This document shows positions 17,345-27,562 of a DNA stretch of 64,000 nt, in pieces. The notes under the pieces were generated by a model, which saw only the letters and a list, made by a program, of their open reading frames with translations, was not told where the DNA came from and did no database searches. The stretch's first letter is position 1; the number at the start of each line of letters is the position of its first letter. The stretch is from Halorubrum sp. GN11_10-6_MGM. Its GTDB lineage: Archaea > Halobacteriota > Halobacteria > Halobacteriales > Haloferacaceae. Location of the stretch: assembly GCF_005435165.1 (NCBI RefSeq), contig NZ_SGUC01000009.1, positions 32,176 to 96,175 of the forward strand, in the 5' to 3' direction. A program made the translations under genes and the position numbers.

Positions 17345-17767
17345 TCACTCGTCGCCGGCGGGACCGACCGCCACCGTGCCCCGCATCCCGCGGGTCTGAT
17401 GCGGCGTACAGACGTATTCGCGCGTCCCGGGCGCCTCGAAGGTGCGCTCGAAGGTGTGGCCCGACCCGGCGACGAGGTCGGAGGCGAACGAGCCGTCGAC
17501 GGCGTACACGTTGTGGCCGCCCCCGTACCCGGTCCACTCCCAGACGACGGTCGTCCCGGCGTCGATCCGGACGTGTGCCGGCGCGAACGAGAATCCGCCG
17601 TCCGCGCCGACGGCGACGGTGACGGTCGCCTCGCCCGTGCGGTCGACCCGTTCCTCGGCCGACGTTTCCCCGTCGCCGCCCGGGAACGCCGCGCCGGTAC
17701 AGCCGGCGAGCGCGGCGACGGTCGCGCTCCCGGAGGCGAGGAGGGCGCGACGGCTGCTGTCGGTCAT
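17345..17767 (-). CDS. Halocyanin-like blue copper lipoprotein
   Basis: A 140-residue exported protein. The N-terminus has a Tat-type signal (SSRRALLASGSATVAALAGC) with the lipobox cysteine near residue 23. The rest is a plastocyanin domain. Its copper ligands are visible: His in GGGHNVYAV, then Cys, His and Met in YVCTPHQTRGMRG. Halocyanins are small electron carriers on the outer face of the membrane, probably linking quinol-oxidising complexes to terminal oxidases. It converges with menC, 27 bases from its stop, so a link to menaquinone-based respiration is functional rather than operonic. Confidence 0.9.
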   Translation of the reverse strand: MTDSSRRALLASGSATVAALAGCTGAAFPGGDGETSAEERVDRTGEATVTVAVGADGGFSFAPAHVRIDAGTTVVWEWTGYGGGHNVYAVDGSFASDLVAGSGHTFERTFEAPGTREYVCTPHQTRGMRGTVAVGPAGDE

Positions 17768-17890
17768 GACTGGAGGGAGGCCGGCGGTCGTCTAAACCCC
17801 TCCGTGTCGGCTTGGCGGGGAGACCACTCGGAAGCGACCGCCTCGCCGCGGGGGGACGGACTTTTCACCGCGACCGTCGAACGGAGGCGT

Positions 17891-18352
17891 ATGAGCGAGT
17901 GGACCGACGCCATCGTCGGGGAGCGGATGACCGTCGACAACCAGTTCAACGAGCGCGTCGCGGCGTCGCGCTTCTCCAGCCAAGAGTGGGGACTGATCAT
18001 GACGGCGACCGAGTTCGAGATCGAGAACGCCGACGACGCCGAGGCAGCGCGCGTCGTCGCGGACACGTCGAGCCTCCCCGCGATCATGCCCGAACTGGAG
18101 AACCTCCGGTCGCAGATGGGGGCGATGGGCGGCGCTCCCGGGGGCGGTGCCGGCGACTCCGGCGGATCGGGCGGCGGTCTCGTCGATTCGATTAAGGGCG
18201 CGCTCGGCCTCGGCGGGGACGGCGGCGGCGGCCCCTCCGACGAGGAACTGGAGGCCGCAGAGCGGCTCGTCCAAGAGTACGCCGACGAGCTACAGGCCCA
18301 CCTAGAGGAGGTCGGGAAGTGGGACCAGGTCCGCGTCGCGTACCAGGAGTAG
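17891..18352 (+). CDS. DUF5799-like haloarchaeal protein
   Basis: The 153-residue product starts MSEWTDAIVGERMTVDNQFNERV. It has a conserved N-terminal half (SRFSSQEWGLIMTATEFEIE, then VADTSSLPAIMPELENLR), a glycine-rich linker of about 40 residues and a helical C-terminal segment (EELEAAERLVQEYADELQAHL). It fits the haloarchaeal DUF5799 family as I remember it; the function is unknown. The ATG follows an ACTTTTCACC TATA-like element at the leaderless distance. It converges with the small RHH-like gene. Confidence 0.75.
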   Translation: MSEWTDAIVGERMTVDNQFNERVAASRFSSQEWGLIMTATEFEIENADDAEAARVVADTSSLPAIMPELENLRSQMGAMGGAPGGGAGDSGGSGGGLVDSIKGALGLGGDGGGGPSDEELEAAERLVQEYADELQAHLEEVGKWDQVRVAYQE

Positions 18353-18379
18353 CGAAGCGGCGCCGCGGAGGCGACCGGG

Positions 18380-18529
18380 TTACTCCAGATCGCTACCGCG
18401 GAACAGCGTCAGTTCCTCGGCCTCGTAGATGTTGATGAGTTCGGTGACGATCTCGTCGTACTCCTCGTCGTCGACCCGGAGCGCGTCGAGCCGTTCGACC
18501 GTCTCCTCGTCGAGGTGGATCTGGGGCAT
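18380..18529 (-). CDS. Small ribbon-helix-helix-like protein (DUF7557/VapB-like)
   Basis: The 49-residue frame begins MPQIHLDEETVERLDALRV and ends ELTLFRGSDLE. The opening beta strand followed by two helices, and the spacing of DEETVERLDALR, resemble the MetJ/Arc ribbon-helix-helix fold found in many archaeal antitoxins. No toxin gene adjoins it, so if it is VapB-like it acts alone or as a regulator. The ATG at 18529 is chosen because the longer frame to 18592 would add non-conserved residues before the canonical MPQIHL start. Confidence 0.65.
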   Translation of the reverse strand: MPQIHLDEETVERLDALRVDDEEYDEIVTELINIYEAEELTLFRGSDLE

Positions 18530-18627
18530 ACGCCGCGGTTCGTCATCCGGGGAATAAAAAATGTCGACGAGTGTCGTCGGCGACAGCGTCATCGAAGCGG
18601 ACTCGGTTCTCGGCTCTCAGCGTAACG

Positions 18628-20841
18628 TCAGTTGTGGTACTCAGACCTGCCGCGGAGTTCGGTCGATTCGTCGGCATCGGCTTCGTCGGTCGCGAGCGCC
18701 TTCCGGGCCGATTCTTCAACCTCTTCGACCGTAAGATCGACATTCGGCGGTACGAACCGACCGTTGAGGAACAGCGTAGTGTCGGGTTCGGTCGACCAAT
18801 CGGCCATCACTTCGGAAGAGATGGTCGGTCGGTCCGTTGGGTCGCGTCCGACGAGCCGGGTCTTATCGTCGAAGCAGTCGTAAACGATCTGATACTCCGT
18901 CCCGAGCCACGAAGCCGGTGAAAGCACCATTCGCCAGGTGACCCGGTGTTGCGACTCCGAGACCGACTCAGCGAAGACGAGCCTCGGCGTCGGAGGATTC
19001 GGAGGCATCACGTTGGCCGAGCAGTTCCCCGCGAAGCGGACCGGAGGGTGACTGGGAAGCCGTAGCACTGCGAGGGTCGTGTCGAGCGGGAGGCCTTCCG
19101 CGGCGAGCAGTTCGATCGCCGTTCGAATCTGATCCGCTGGGATGTGACCGTCAATCACCGCGGCACCGGTGCCGCCGCGGCGGACCGCGTCGACAGCGAC
19201 GGCGGGACGTGGGCTTCGCTCGAAGATGCTAACGGCCGGAGCCGGTCGTCCGTCTGCCGTCGGGTAACGAGGGAGATCGTGCGCGACCGGTGAACCTTCG
19301 TCGAAAGGAAGATCAGTGTACAGCAGGTCGACCGACGAGTCCGACAACACGTCCGCGACGGTGTCTGCGGTCGGCGTTCCGAGAATCGAGAGCGACCCGA
19401 CGCCGACGGGAGGCGACGGCCTCGTGAGCGCCTCGCGCAGTCGCTTCGCTCGCTCCTCGGATCGGATGAGGAGGGTAACATTCGCTTCTCCGGCGTTCGG
19501 GGGCGTCCGCCGAAGCTCGTGTTCGTACGCCGCGGGTAGCGCCGCAGCGGTCCACTCCGGTATCGGATCCGGGGTGGGTACCGAGCCGCCTTCGTGGGAG
19601 GAAAGCAATTGATTGCGGGTCGGCCGGTCCGCCGTCGTGATCCCGACCGGATCCCCCGAGCGAATCCCCTCGGCGGAGCCACGGACTCGAACCGGCGCGA
19701 GCACGCGGGCGAGGTGCGGCAGGAGTTCCGCCCCTTCGGGGCCGGGGCGGAGTACAGCTTCCATCGCCCAATCGGGAGCATACGGCTCGACGATCCCCGG
19801 GTCGACCTCCAGAAATTCCATCAGCCGTTCGCTCAGCGAGAGACCGTCTAGGTTCGGCGGGTAAAACGGCAGTTGCGGGCCGACTTGTTCGTACTCTTCC
19901 CTGTCGGAGATCAGGTACCCGTCGGTCCGAACGAGCGTGTCGAGGAAGAACCACGTCCGCAGCAGCTCTAGAGCTCGTTCTTCGAGTTCGCGACCGTCTG
20001 TGGGAAGCCGCTCCGTGTAGCCGGTGTCGAGTCGGACGGCCGGTACCTCCCCCACCGTCATCGGCGCACCGAGGTAGTAGGCAAGCGTCGAGAGCCGGTA
20101 CACGTCGGCGTAGGTCGGTCGGACGACGACCTCGACGCCCGTATCGGGGACGGTCAACGGGCTCGGGATATCGAGCGACTCCCCTCGGCGAATGCGGGGC
20201 GGGTACCCTCGTAGCGTTGGCCAAGAGCGCTCCGCGGAAAACTCTCTGATGGATGATCCTAGCATCGACACCGCCTCTGCGAGGGATTCCGGGTCGTCCG
20301 GGACGGTAATTGTCGCCTCCGGACGGGTATGGAGCGAGCGGGCACCGAGGGAGACGGTCGCCGGACGATCAAGCGATAGTTCGACCGACTGGGGTCCCAC
20401 AACTCCGCTGACCGACAGCTCCGCGTCTTCGATCCTAACGGTCGACTTCATTGGGCCCGTGATCTCGATACAGTACGATCCCAGTGGGAACTCCGTCGAG
20501 TCATTCGGGCGCTCGATGAACTCGCCCTCGCCATCGCGCACGACGATCGACGTGTACTCCGGGACAATGAGTGACTTCGCCTCGAAACTGACGGCGTTGT
20601 CGACCGGAGAGGGGAACAGCGCCGGGAGCGCCGGTGAGAGCTCCGGTTCGCGGTCGACGCGGAACTCCATCTGCTCGCTCTCGATCACGTCGCGGACGCC
20701 GAGCGTCGTCCCGTCGACCCCGAACTCTATACGTCCATCAGTTGACTCATCGTTCACTGAACCGTTCTGGTTCGCCAACACGTATGAAGTTGACGCCAAT
20801 CGCCATAGTTCGGAACGCTGAATCGTGCTGGCTGTCGTCAC
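18628..20841 (-). CDS. Large haloarchaeal protein of unknown function
   Basis: I read 737 residues from the GTG at 20841, which lies at the leaderless distance from an AT-rich element at about 20866-20876. A GTG at 20757 (MNDESTDGRIEFGVDG) is the alternative and would give 709 residues. No signal peptide or membrane helix is apparent. The first about 270 residues look beta-rich (DVIESEQMEFRVDREPELSP). The middle has RPTYADVYRLSTLAYYLGAP. The C-terminal third (SILGTPTADTVADVL, VDLLYTDLPFD, ISIFERSP-like AVSIFERSPRPAV) has alternating strand and helix that loosely recalls CHAT/caspase-like domains; this is weak inference. Codon use is less G+C-biased than in the neighbours. The gene is divergent from a kinase-like gene. 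Confidence 0.6.
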   Translation of the reverse strand: MTTASTIQRSELWRLASTSYVLANQNGSVNDESTDGRIEFGVDGTTLGVRDVIESEQMEFRVDREPELSPALPALFPSPVDNAVSFEAKSLIVPEYTSIVVRDGEGEFIERPNDSTEFPLGSYCIEITGPMKSTVRIEDAELSVSGVVGPQSVELSLDRPATVSLGARSLHTRPEATITVPDDPESLAEAVSMLGSSIREFSAERSWPTLRGYPPRIRRGESLDIPSPLTVPDTGVEVVVRPTYADVYRLSTLAYYLGAPMTVGEVPAVRLDTGYTERLPTDGRELEERALELLRTWFFLDTLVRTDGYLISDREEYEQVGPQLPFYPPNLDGLSLSERLMEFLEVDPGIVEPYAPDWAMEAVLRPGPEGAELLPHLARVLAPVRVRGSAEGIRSGDPVGITTADRPTRNQLLSSHEGGSVPTPDPIPEWTAAALPAAYEHELRRTPPNAGEANVTLLIRSEERAKRLREALTRPSPPVGVGSLSILGTPTADTVADVLSDSSVDLLYTDLPFDEGSPVAHDLPRYPTADGRPAPAVSIFERSPRPAVAVDAVRRGGTGAAVIDGHIPADQIRTAIELLAAEGLPLDTTLAVLRLPSHPPVRFAGNCSANVMPPNPPTPRLVFAESVSESQHRVTWRMVLSPASWLGTEYQIVYDCFDDKTRLVGRDPTDRPTISSEVMADWSTEPDTTLFLNGRFVPPNVDLTVEEVEESARKALATDEADADESTELRGRSEYHN

Positions 20842-20901
20842 GAGACACGAGAGAGCGTCCCTGACAATAATCTTAACATCGATCGAACCGGACGTGAACG
20901 C
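20842..20901. promoter_or_regulatory. Divergent leaderless promoter pair
   Basis: Sixty bases separate the GTG of the large unknown protein (minus strand) from the ATG of the APH-like gene (plus strand). The stretch CAATAATCTTAACATCG at about 20864-20880 offers a TATA-like element in each direction, about 26-30 bases from either start. The two genes probably share this element and compete for it. Confidence 0.45.
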
Positions 20902-21960
20902 ATGGACGGCGCCGAATCGGAGCCGATCAAGCGCGCCCTCGACGCGGCGTTTCCGGACCGAACAGTCGATCGACTGACCGGCGTCGGCCCCTCCTGGAAC
21001 GGCGCCAACGAGACGGTCGGCGTGGTCTTCGCCGACGGTGACCGGGCGTTCCTCAAGATCGCGCTCGCGGACGAGAGCCATCGGCTCCGCCGTGAGCGCG
21101 CCGTGCTTCGGTACGTTCGAGCGCACGGCCCGCTGTCGGTCCCCGAGGTCCTCGCGGCCGACCCCGGGGGTGACCCCTCGTACCTCGCGACGGCGCCGGC
21201 GCCGGGTCGCGGTCTCCTCGGAGCCTACGAGGCGGCGAGCGACGGGGTGCGCGAACGCCTGCTCCGACGCGTCGGGAGCGCACTCGCCGCGCTCCACGCC
21301 GATCGCTTCGAGAGCCACGGGGAGATTGTCGGCGCCGGAACCGTGACCGGAACGGCCGTAGCGGGGGGCACTACGGCCGGCGGCGAGGGGGCGCCGACCG
21401 GGCTCTCGATCGAGTCCGCACCGTGGTCGGACGTGCTGCTCGCGACGATCGAGCGGACCCGGGAGATCGGCACCTCCGAGCGGCTCGCGGACCACTACGA
21501 CGCCGTGATCGACTGCGTTCGAGACAACCGAGGGCTGCTCGACGACGCGCCGGCGGCGCTGCTTCACGGCGACGTCACCAAGCCGAACCTCTTCGTGACG
21601 ACCGCGGAAGGGGCTCCGGCGGCGGCAGCTTCCGGCGAGGCCGGGGTCGCGGCGATCGACTGGGAGCTCTCCCACGTCGGCGACCCGGCGCGGGACCTCG
21701 TCCGCGCGGAGGACCAGCTGCTCAACAGCTTCGACTCGACCGGGCCGGAGCGGTTCGCCGCGGCGCTCCGGGCCGGCTACCGCGATCGCGCCGGCGGGCT
21801 CCCGGAGGGGTTCGAGCGCCGCCGCCCGGTGTACGAGGTCGTTAGAATGCTCGGGCGCTCGGGGTTCGTCGATCAGTGGACGACGTACCTCGACGAGCCG
21901 ATCGACTCGCTCGTCGAGCGCGCCGACGCGGAGCTACGGGCGCGGCTCGACGCGGTCTGA
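20902..21960 (+). CDS. APH/choline-kinase-like phosphotransferase
   Basis: A 352-residue protein of the aminoglycoside-phosphotransferase fold. The N-lobe has GVVFADGDRAFLKIAL, with the ATP-contacting lysine near residue 53, and the C-lobe has LLHGDVTKPNLFV (catalytic HGD, Asn) and AAIDWELSHVGDPARDLV (metal-binding Asp). It would phosphorylate a small hydroxylated compound. Haloarchaeal members are usually of unknown substrate, and antibiotic resistance should not be assumed. A Gly/Ala/Thr-rich insertion around residues 145-170 separates the lobes. It is divergent from the large unknown gene and convergent with the aldo/keto reductase. Confidence 0.85.
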   Translation: MDGAESEPIKRALDAAFPDRTVDRLTGVGPSWNGANETVGVVFADGDRAFLKIALADESHRLRRERAVLRYVRAHGPLSVPEVLAADPGGDPSYLATAPAPGRGLLGAYEAASDGVRERLLRRVGSALAALHADRFESHGEIVGAGTVTGTAVAGGTTAGGEGAPTGLSIESAPWSDVLLATIERTREIGTSERLADHYDAVIDCVRDNRGLLDDAPAALLHGDVTKPNLFVTTAEGAPAAAASGEAGVAAIDWELSHVGDPARDLVRAEDQLLNSFDSTGPERFAAALRAGYRDRAGGLPEGFERRRPVYEVVRMLGRSGFVDQWTTYLDEPIDSLVERADAELRARLDAV

Positions 21961-21986
21961 CCGCCAGACGCGGGGCGGGTCGCTCG

Positions 21987-22784
21987 TCAGCGGTTCCACG
22001 CCGCGTCGTCGGGGTCGATCTGGCGCTCTCCGGGGTCGAGCGAGTCGATCGCGTCGAGGTCGGCGTCGGGGAGGTCGAGGTCGACCGCGCGCAGGTTCTC
22101 GCGGACGTGGTCGCCGCGCGCCTTCGGGATGGGCACGACGCCGCGGTCGAGCGCCCACGTGAGCGCGACGACCGCTGGCGAGCAGTCGTTTCGGTCGGCG
22201 ATCTCGTCGATCGCCGGATCGTCGAGAATCTCGCCGCGGCCGAGCGGCGAGTAGCCGACGAGCCGGTGGTCGAACTCGGCGGCGAGGGCGCGCAGTTCCG
22301 GCTGTCGGAACCGCGGGTGACACTCCACCTGATGGGCCGCGATCGGCGCGTCGAGTATCTCTCGGGCCTCCCGCAGCAGGTCGGGGGTGAAGTTCGAGAC
22401 GCCGACGTGGTCGGTCACCCCGGCGTCGCGGAGGTCGTCGAAGGCGGGCAGCGTCGTCTCGGGATCGTACGCTCGGATCGGCCAGTGGACGTACAGGAGG
22501 TCGACGCGGTCGAGTCCGAGTCGGTCGAGACTCTCGCGGGCGGTCTCGCGTACGTCCTCGGGCGCGAGGTTCTCGGGGTGGACCTTCGTGGCGACGACCA
22601 CGTCGTCGCGGTCGACGTCGCTCGCGGCGATCCCCTCGCCGACGGCGGCCTCGTTGTCGTACATCTGCGCGGTGTCGACGTGGCGGTAGCCCGCGTCCAG
22701 CGCCGCGGCGACGGTGTCGGTACAGGTCGTGGGGTCGTCGAGCCCGGAGGTACCGAGCCCGATCGACAGGTCCAGCGGTGGCAC
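21987..22784 (-). CDS. Aldo/keto reductase
   Basis: The 265-residue product starts at GTG 22784 (MPPLDLSIGLGTSGLDD); the long frame upstream is a shadow of the opposite-strand regulator. The TIM-barrel catalytic tetrad is visible: Asp and Tyr in HVDTAQMYDNEAAVG, Lys in VVATKVHPEN and His in LLYVHWPI. The NADP-binding segment is GVVPIPKARGDHVREN. It reduces a small aldehyde or ketone in the cytosol; the substrate is unknown. It is divergent from the TbsP-like regulator with about 110 bases between starts. Confidence 0.93.
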   Translation of the reverse strand: MPPLDLSIGLGTSGLDDPTTCTDTVAAALDAGYRHVDTAQMYDNEAAVGEGIAASDVDRDDVVVATKVHPENLAPEDVRETARESLDRLGLDRVDLLYVHWPIRAYDPETTLPAFDDLRDAGVTDHVGVSNFTPDLLREAREILDAPIAAHQVECHPRFRQPELRALAAEFDHRLVGYSPLGRGEILDDPAIDEIADRNDCSPAVVALTWALDRGVVPIPKARGDHVRENLRAVDLDLPDADLDAIDSLDPGERQIDPDDAAWNR

Positions 22785-22895
22785 GGACGCCGGTTTCGGC
22801 CGCGGGGGCAAAAAGGCGCGCGAGCCGGCACGCAGCGATCCGGCGACACCGTGCGTCCCCCCACGCTTACTCCGTCGCGTCCGTAGGGTCGCTCG

Positions 22896-23807
22896 ATGGC
22901 GACCGGCCCCGCGCTCCCCTTGGCCCCGGAACCGATCCCGCTGGGCGCGCTCTCCGATCCGATCCTCGTCGACCCCGCGCCGCGGCTGCTCGGGGCGGTC
23001 GTCGAGGCGTACCGCGAGGCCGCCCCTGAGTTCGTCGCCCCGAGCGTCGCCGATCTGGCGGGAGCGGCGGACGGAGACCGCGGTCCGGACCCCTCGGGCC
23101 TCCCGACGCTGAGGGTGCTCGCGGGCGAGCGAGCGAGCGACGCCGCGACGGCCGGCTTCCGGGCGGCGAGCCGGCTCGCGGCGCTGCTCGACGCCGACCT
23201 CGTCGACCTCCGGACCCTCGACGTGCCGCAGCCGAACCCGGTGCTGGCCGGCGAGGAGACGGGATTCGCGCTGATCGAAGGGGTTGACGGCGGCGAGGGC
23301 GAACGCGACGGTGCGAGACCGACGAGGCGGTGGCACCGCGTCGGCGCCGACGCCTCGCTCCGCGAGCGGTACGCCTCGACGTTCGCGGACGCCGAGCGGT
23401 ACCGGCTCCGGACGCCCAGTCGGCGACGAGCGTACGAGGGGTTCGCGGCGCGGTGCGACGAGGCGGTCGCCGCCGCGGTGCTCCGCGCGCTCGACGCCGA
23501 GGTCGACGCCGATTCGCCCGGCGTCGGTCCCGAGCCCGAAGCGACGCGGGTCCGCGCCTACGCGGTCGGCGCCCGCGAGGGCGTCTCCGACCACGCGCTC
23601 CGCCGGGCCTGTGAGGACGCGGGACTCGGCAGCCCGTCGACGTTCACGCGGATAAAGCGACTCCTCCGCGAGGCCGACCTGATCGAGACGGTGTCCGAGC
23701 CGCAGCCGGTCGGTCGGCCGCGGGAGCGGCTCGCGGCTCGCGGCGCGCTCGAATCAGCCGAGACGCCGGCGGAGACGGTCGCGGCAGTTCGCGGCGTGAC
23801 GGAGTGA
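22896..23807 (+). CDS. TbsP-like transcriptional regulator (DUF5821)
   Basis: A 303-residue soluble protein. The N-terminal two thirds carries PALRVLAGE-like TLRVLAGERASDAATAGF and ERYASTFADAERYRLRTPSRRR. The C-terminal 80 residues form a winged helix (GAREGVSDHALRRACEDAGLGSPSTFTRIKRLLREADLIE). From memory this layout matches the haloarchaeal DUF5821/TbsP family, regulators of glucose-metabolism genes in Haloferax. Here it sits beside an aldo/keto reductase and converges with an aldehyde dehydrogenase, so sugar or aldehyde metabolism genes are reasonable targets. The exact regulon is not visible. Confidence 0.65.
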   Translation: MATGPALPLAPEPIPLGALSDPILVDPAPRLLGAVVEAYREAAPEFVAPSVADLAGAADGDRGPDPSGLPTLRVLAGERASDAATAGFRAASRLAALLDADLVDLRTLDVPQPNPVLAGEETGFALIEGVDGGEGERDGARPTRRWHRVGADASLRERYASTFADAERYRLRTPSRRRAYEGFAARCDEAVAAAVLRALDAEVDADSPGVGPEPEATRVRAYAVGAREGVSDHALRRACEDAGLGSPSTFTRIKRLLREADLIETVSEPQPVGRPRERLAARGALESAETPAETVAAVRGVTE

Positions 23808-23843
23808 AACGCGCCGGAGCGTCCGGGGCCTCGGGACCGATCT

Positions 23844-25364
<1,521 letters not shown>

Positions 25365-25435
25365 GGACGCAATATTTGCGGGTCTCGGTAAAAAGTCACC
25401 TCTCCGTCGGCGCCGAGCCCGCCGACGGGCCGCGA

Positions 25436-26269
25436 CTATTCCCCGCGCGGCTCGCCGTCGGACCGGCGCCCGCCGTCGGCGCGCTTCTCGAGCTCGCCGG
25501 TCAGCTCCGCGGCGTCGAAGTCGTGGTCCGGCCGGATCGCGACGAAGTCGAGGAACCGACGCGCCGCGAGGAGCTCCTCGGTCGAGTAGGCCGTGAGCGC
25601 GGCGTCGACGGCGTCGGCCGCGCCGATCAGCGGCTCCAGGGCCGCGAGCGCGCTCGCGAGGTCGTAGGCGTGGGCCGCCTCGCGGCCGTCCTCGCTCACG
25701 CGGGTCGCGTCGATGACGTACAGCTCGCCGTCGGCGACGAGAACGTTCTCGGCCCGGAGGTCGCCGTGGGCGAGCCCCGCGTCGTGAACCGTCCGCAGGG
25801 TCGCGAACAGGTCGGGCGCGAAGCCGGCGACCGTCTCGGCGTCGAGTTCGCCGAGGGTCCGGAACTCGGGGAGGTACTCCAACACGAGGACGCCGAGGTC
25901 GCCGACCTCGAACGCCTCGATCGGCTCGGGCGCGTTGACGCCGAGCTCGCGGACCCGACGGGTCGCCTCCAGCTCGTGGCGCGCCATCTCGTACGGGGTC
26001 TCGTGGCGCTCGAAGAAGCCCTCGGTCCCGGCCGAGAACGCGCCGAGGTTCCGCCCCGTAGTGAACAGCGCGTGAACGAGCGTGTTCTGCCGGGTGATCA
26101 CCTTCACGAAGAGGTCGTCGTCCACGACCATCGGCGTCGACAGCCAGTTGTCGGCGTCGAGGAACCGCACGCCGACCTCGTCGCGGTCGTACCGGTCCGC
26201 CAGCTCGCGGACGACCCGCTCGACGTCGGGCCAGTCGACGCGACCGCGGACGAGGTCGCGGAACTCCAT
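25436..26269 (-). CDS. RIO-like atypical protein kinase
   Basis: The 277-residue product starts at ATG 26269 (MEFRDLVRGRVDWPDVERVV); the much longer upstream frame is a shadow of the acyl-CoA dehydrogenase. Kinase landmarks are Lys in DDDLFVKVITRQ near residue 55, the catalytic loop HGDLRAENVLV and the metal Asp in YVIDATRVSED. The compact catalytic loop and lack of a standard activation segment fit the RIO/Bud32 group. RIO kinases act in ribosome maturation; this divergent member has no assigned target. It is divergent from the acyl-CoA dehydrogenase with 114 bases between starts. Confidence 0.8.
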   Translation of the reverse strand: MEFRDLVRGRVDWPDVERVVRELADRYDRDEVGVRFLDADNWLSTPMVVDDDLFVKVITRQNTLVHALFTTGRNLGAFSAGTEGFFERHETPYEMARHELEATRRVRELGVNAPEPIEAFEVGDLGVLVLEYLPEFRTLGELDAETVAGFAPDLFATLRTVHDAGLAHGDLRAENVLVADGELYVIDATRVSEDGREAAHAYDLASALAALEPLIGAADAVDAALTAYSTEELLAARRFLDFVAIRPDHDFDAAELTGELEKRADGGRRSDGEPRGE

Positions 26270-26383
26270 ACCGGCGGGACGCGGCGACGCCTGATAAGTC
26301 GTCGGCTCGCGGCCGCCGCCGCCGAGGACACGTCTGTCACGGTCGTTCGCATCGTTTATGCCCGCGGGTCGCAATTCTTGCCC

Positions 26384-27532
26384 ATGGACTTCGAGGTACC
26401 CGCCGAACACCGGATGATACGCGACACCGTCCGGGAGTTCTGCGAGGAGGAGATCGCGCCGGTCGCGCAGGAGATCGAGGACGAACACCGATTCCCCGAG
26501 GAGGTGTTCGACGCCCTCGCGGAGCTCGACATGATGGGGGTCCCGGTCTCCGAGGAGTACGGCGGCCTCGGCGGTGACCAGCTGATGTACGCCCTGGTCA
26601 CGGAGGAGCTCGGGCGCGTCTCCGGCGGGATCGGGCTGTCGTACGCCGCCCACACCTCGCTGGGCGCGAAGCCGATCGAGCTGTTCGGCACCGACGAGCA
26701 GAAGGCGGAGTGGCTCCGTCCGCTGGCGGAAGGCGAGGGGCTCGGCGCGTGGGCGCTCACGGAGCCGGGCAGCGGCTCCGACGCCTCCGACATGGACACG
26801 ACCGCCGAGTACGACGCCGACGCCGGCGAGTACGTGCTGAACGGCACCAAACAGTTCATCACGAACGCGAACGTCGCGAACTCGATACTCGTGAAGGCCG
26901 TGACGGACCCCGAGGCCGGCTACGACGGGATCTCGACGTTCATCGTCGACCCCGACGCCGACGACGGGTTCGAGGTGACGACCGTCTGGGACAAGATGGG
27001 CCTCAACAGCTCGCCGACCTGCGAGATCAGCTTCGACGACGTGCGGGTCCCGGAAGACCGGCTGCTCGGCGAGGAGGGCGAGGGATGGAAACAGACTATG
27101 AAGACGCTCGACGGGGGACGCATCTCGATCGCCGCGCTCTCCGTGGGGCTTGCGCAGGGCGCCTACGAGGCCGCGAAGGAGTACTCCGGCGAGCGCGAGC
27201 AGTTCGGGAAGCCGATCGCGAAGTTCGACGCGGTCCGCGACAAGGTGGTCCACATGCACCGACAGATCGAGCGCGCCCGACTGTTGACCCACCGGGCGGC
27301 CTCGAAGTACGACGCCGGCGAGTCGGTCACCAGGGAGTCGGCGCTCGCGAAGCTCGACGCCAGCGAGGCGGCCCGCGAGGTCGCCGAGGAAGCGGTCCAG
27401 ACGCTCGGGGGCTACGGCTACACCACCGACTTCGCGCCCCAGCGCTTCTATCGCGACGCGAAGCTCATGGAGATCGGCGAGGGGACCAGCGAGATCCAAC
27501 ACGTCGTCATCGGGCGCGAACTCGGACTCTGA
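26384..27532 (+). CDS. Acyl-CoA dehydrogenase
   Basis: A 382-residue FAD enzyme that introduces the alpha-beta double bond into an acyl-CoA. Motifs run [20 protein letters not shown] at the N-terminus, [15 protein letters not shown] (FAD/substrate binding) near residue 125, [21 protein letters not shown] and [20 protein letters not shown]. The catalytic base position near GEGTSEIQ matches the short-chain or butyryl group. The ATG follows an ATCGTTTATGCCC TATA-like element (about 26351-26362). A second acyl-CoA dehydrogenase is encoded at 53.9-55.0 kb. Electrons would go to ETF. Confidence 0.93.
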   Translation: MDFEVPAEHRMIRDTVREFCEEEIAPVAQEIEDEHRFPEEVFDALAELDMMGVPVSEEYGGLGGDQLMYALVTEELGRVSGGIGLSYAAHTSLGAKPIELFGTDEQKAEWLRPLAEGEGLGAWALTEPGSGSDASDMDTTAEYDADAGEYVLNGTKQFITNANVANSILVKAVTDPEAGYDGISTFIVDPDADDGFEVTTVWDKMGLNSSPTCEISFDDVRVPEDRLLGEEGEGWKQTMKTLDGGRISIAALSVGLAQGAYEAAKEYSGEREQFGKPIAKFDAVRDKVVHMHRQIERARLLTHRAASKYDAGESVTRESALAKLDASEAAREVAEEAVQTLGGYGYTTDFAPQRFYRDAKLMEIGEGTSEIQHVVIGRELGL

Positions 27533-27562
27533 CCGGCTGTTTCGCCTTCTCGATCCCCGAAC

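Noticed and set aside
18380..18529. A complete VapBC-type toxin-antitoxin pair
   Set aside because: Only the small ribbon-helix-helix-like protein is present. Neither neighbour has a PIN or other toxin domain.
20842..21675. Extension of the large unknown minus-strand protein to 1015 residues
   Set aside because: The first part is antisense to the APH-like kinase gene, whose catalytic motifs are clear on the plus strand, and lacks the composition of the rest.
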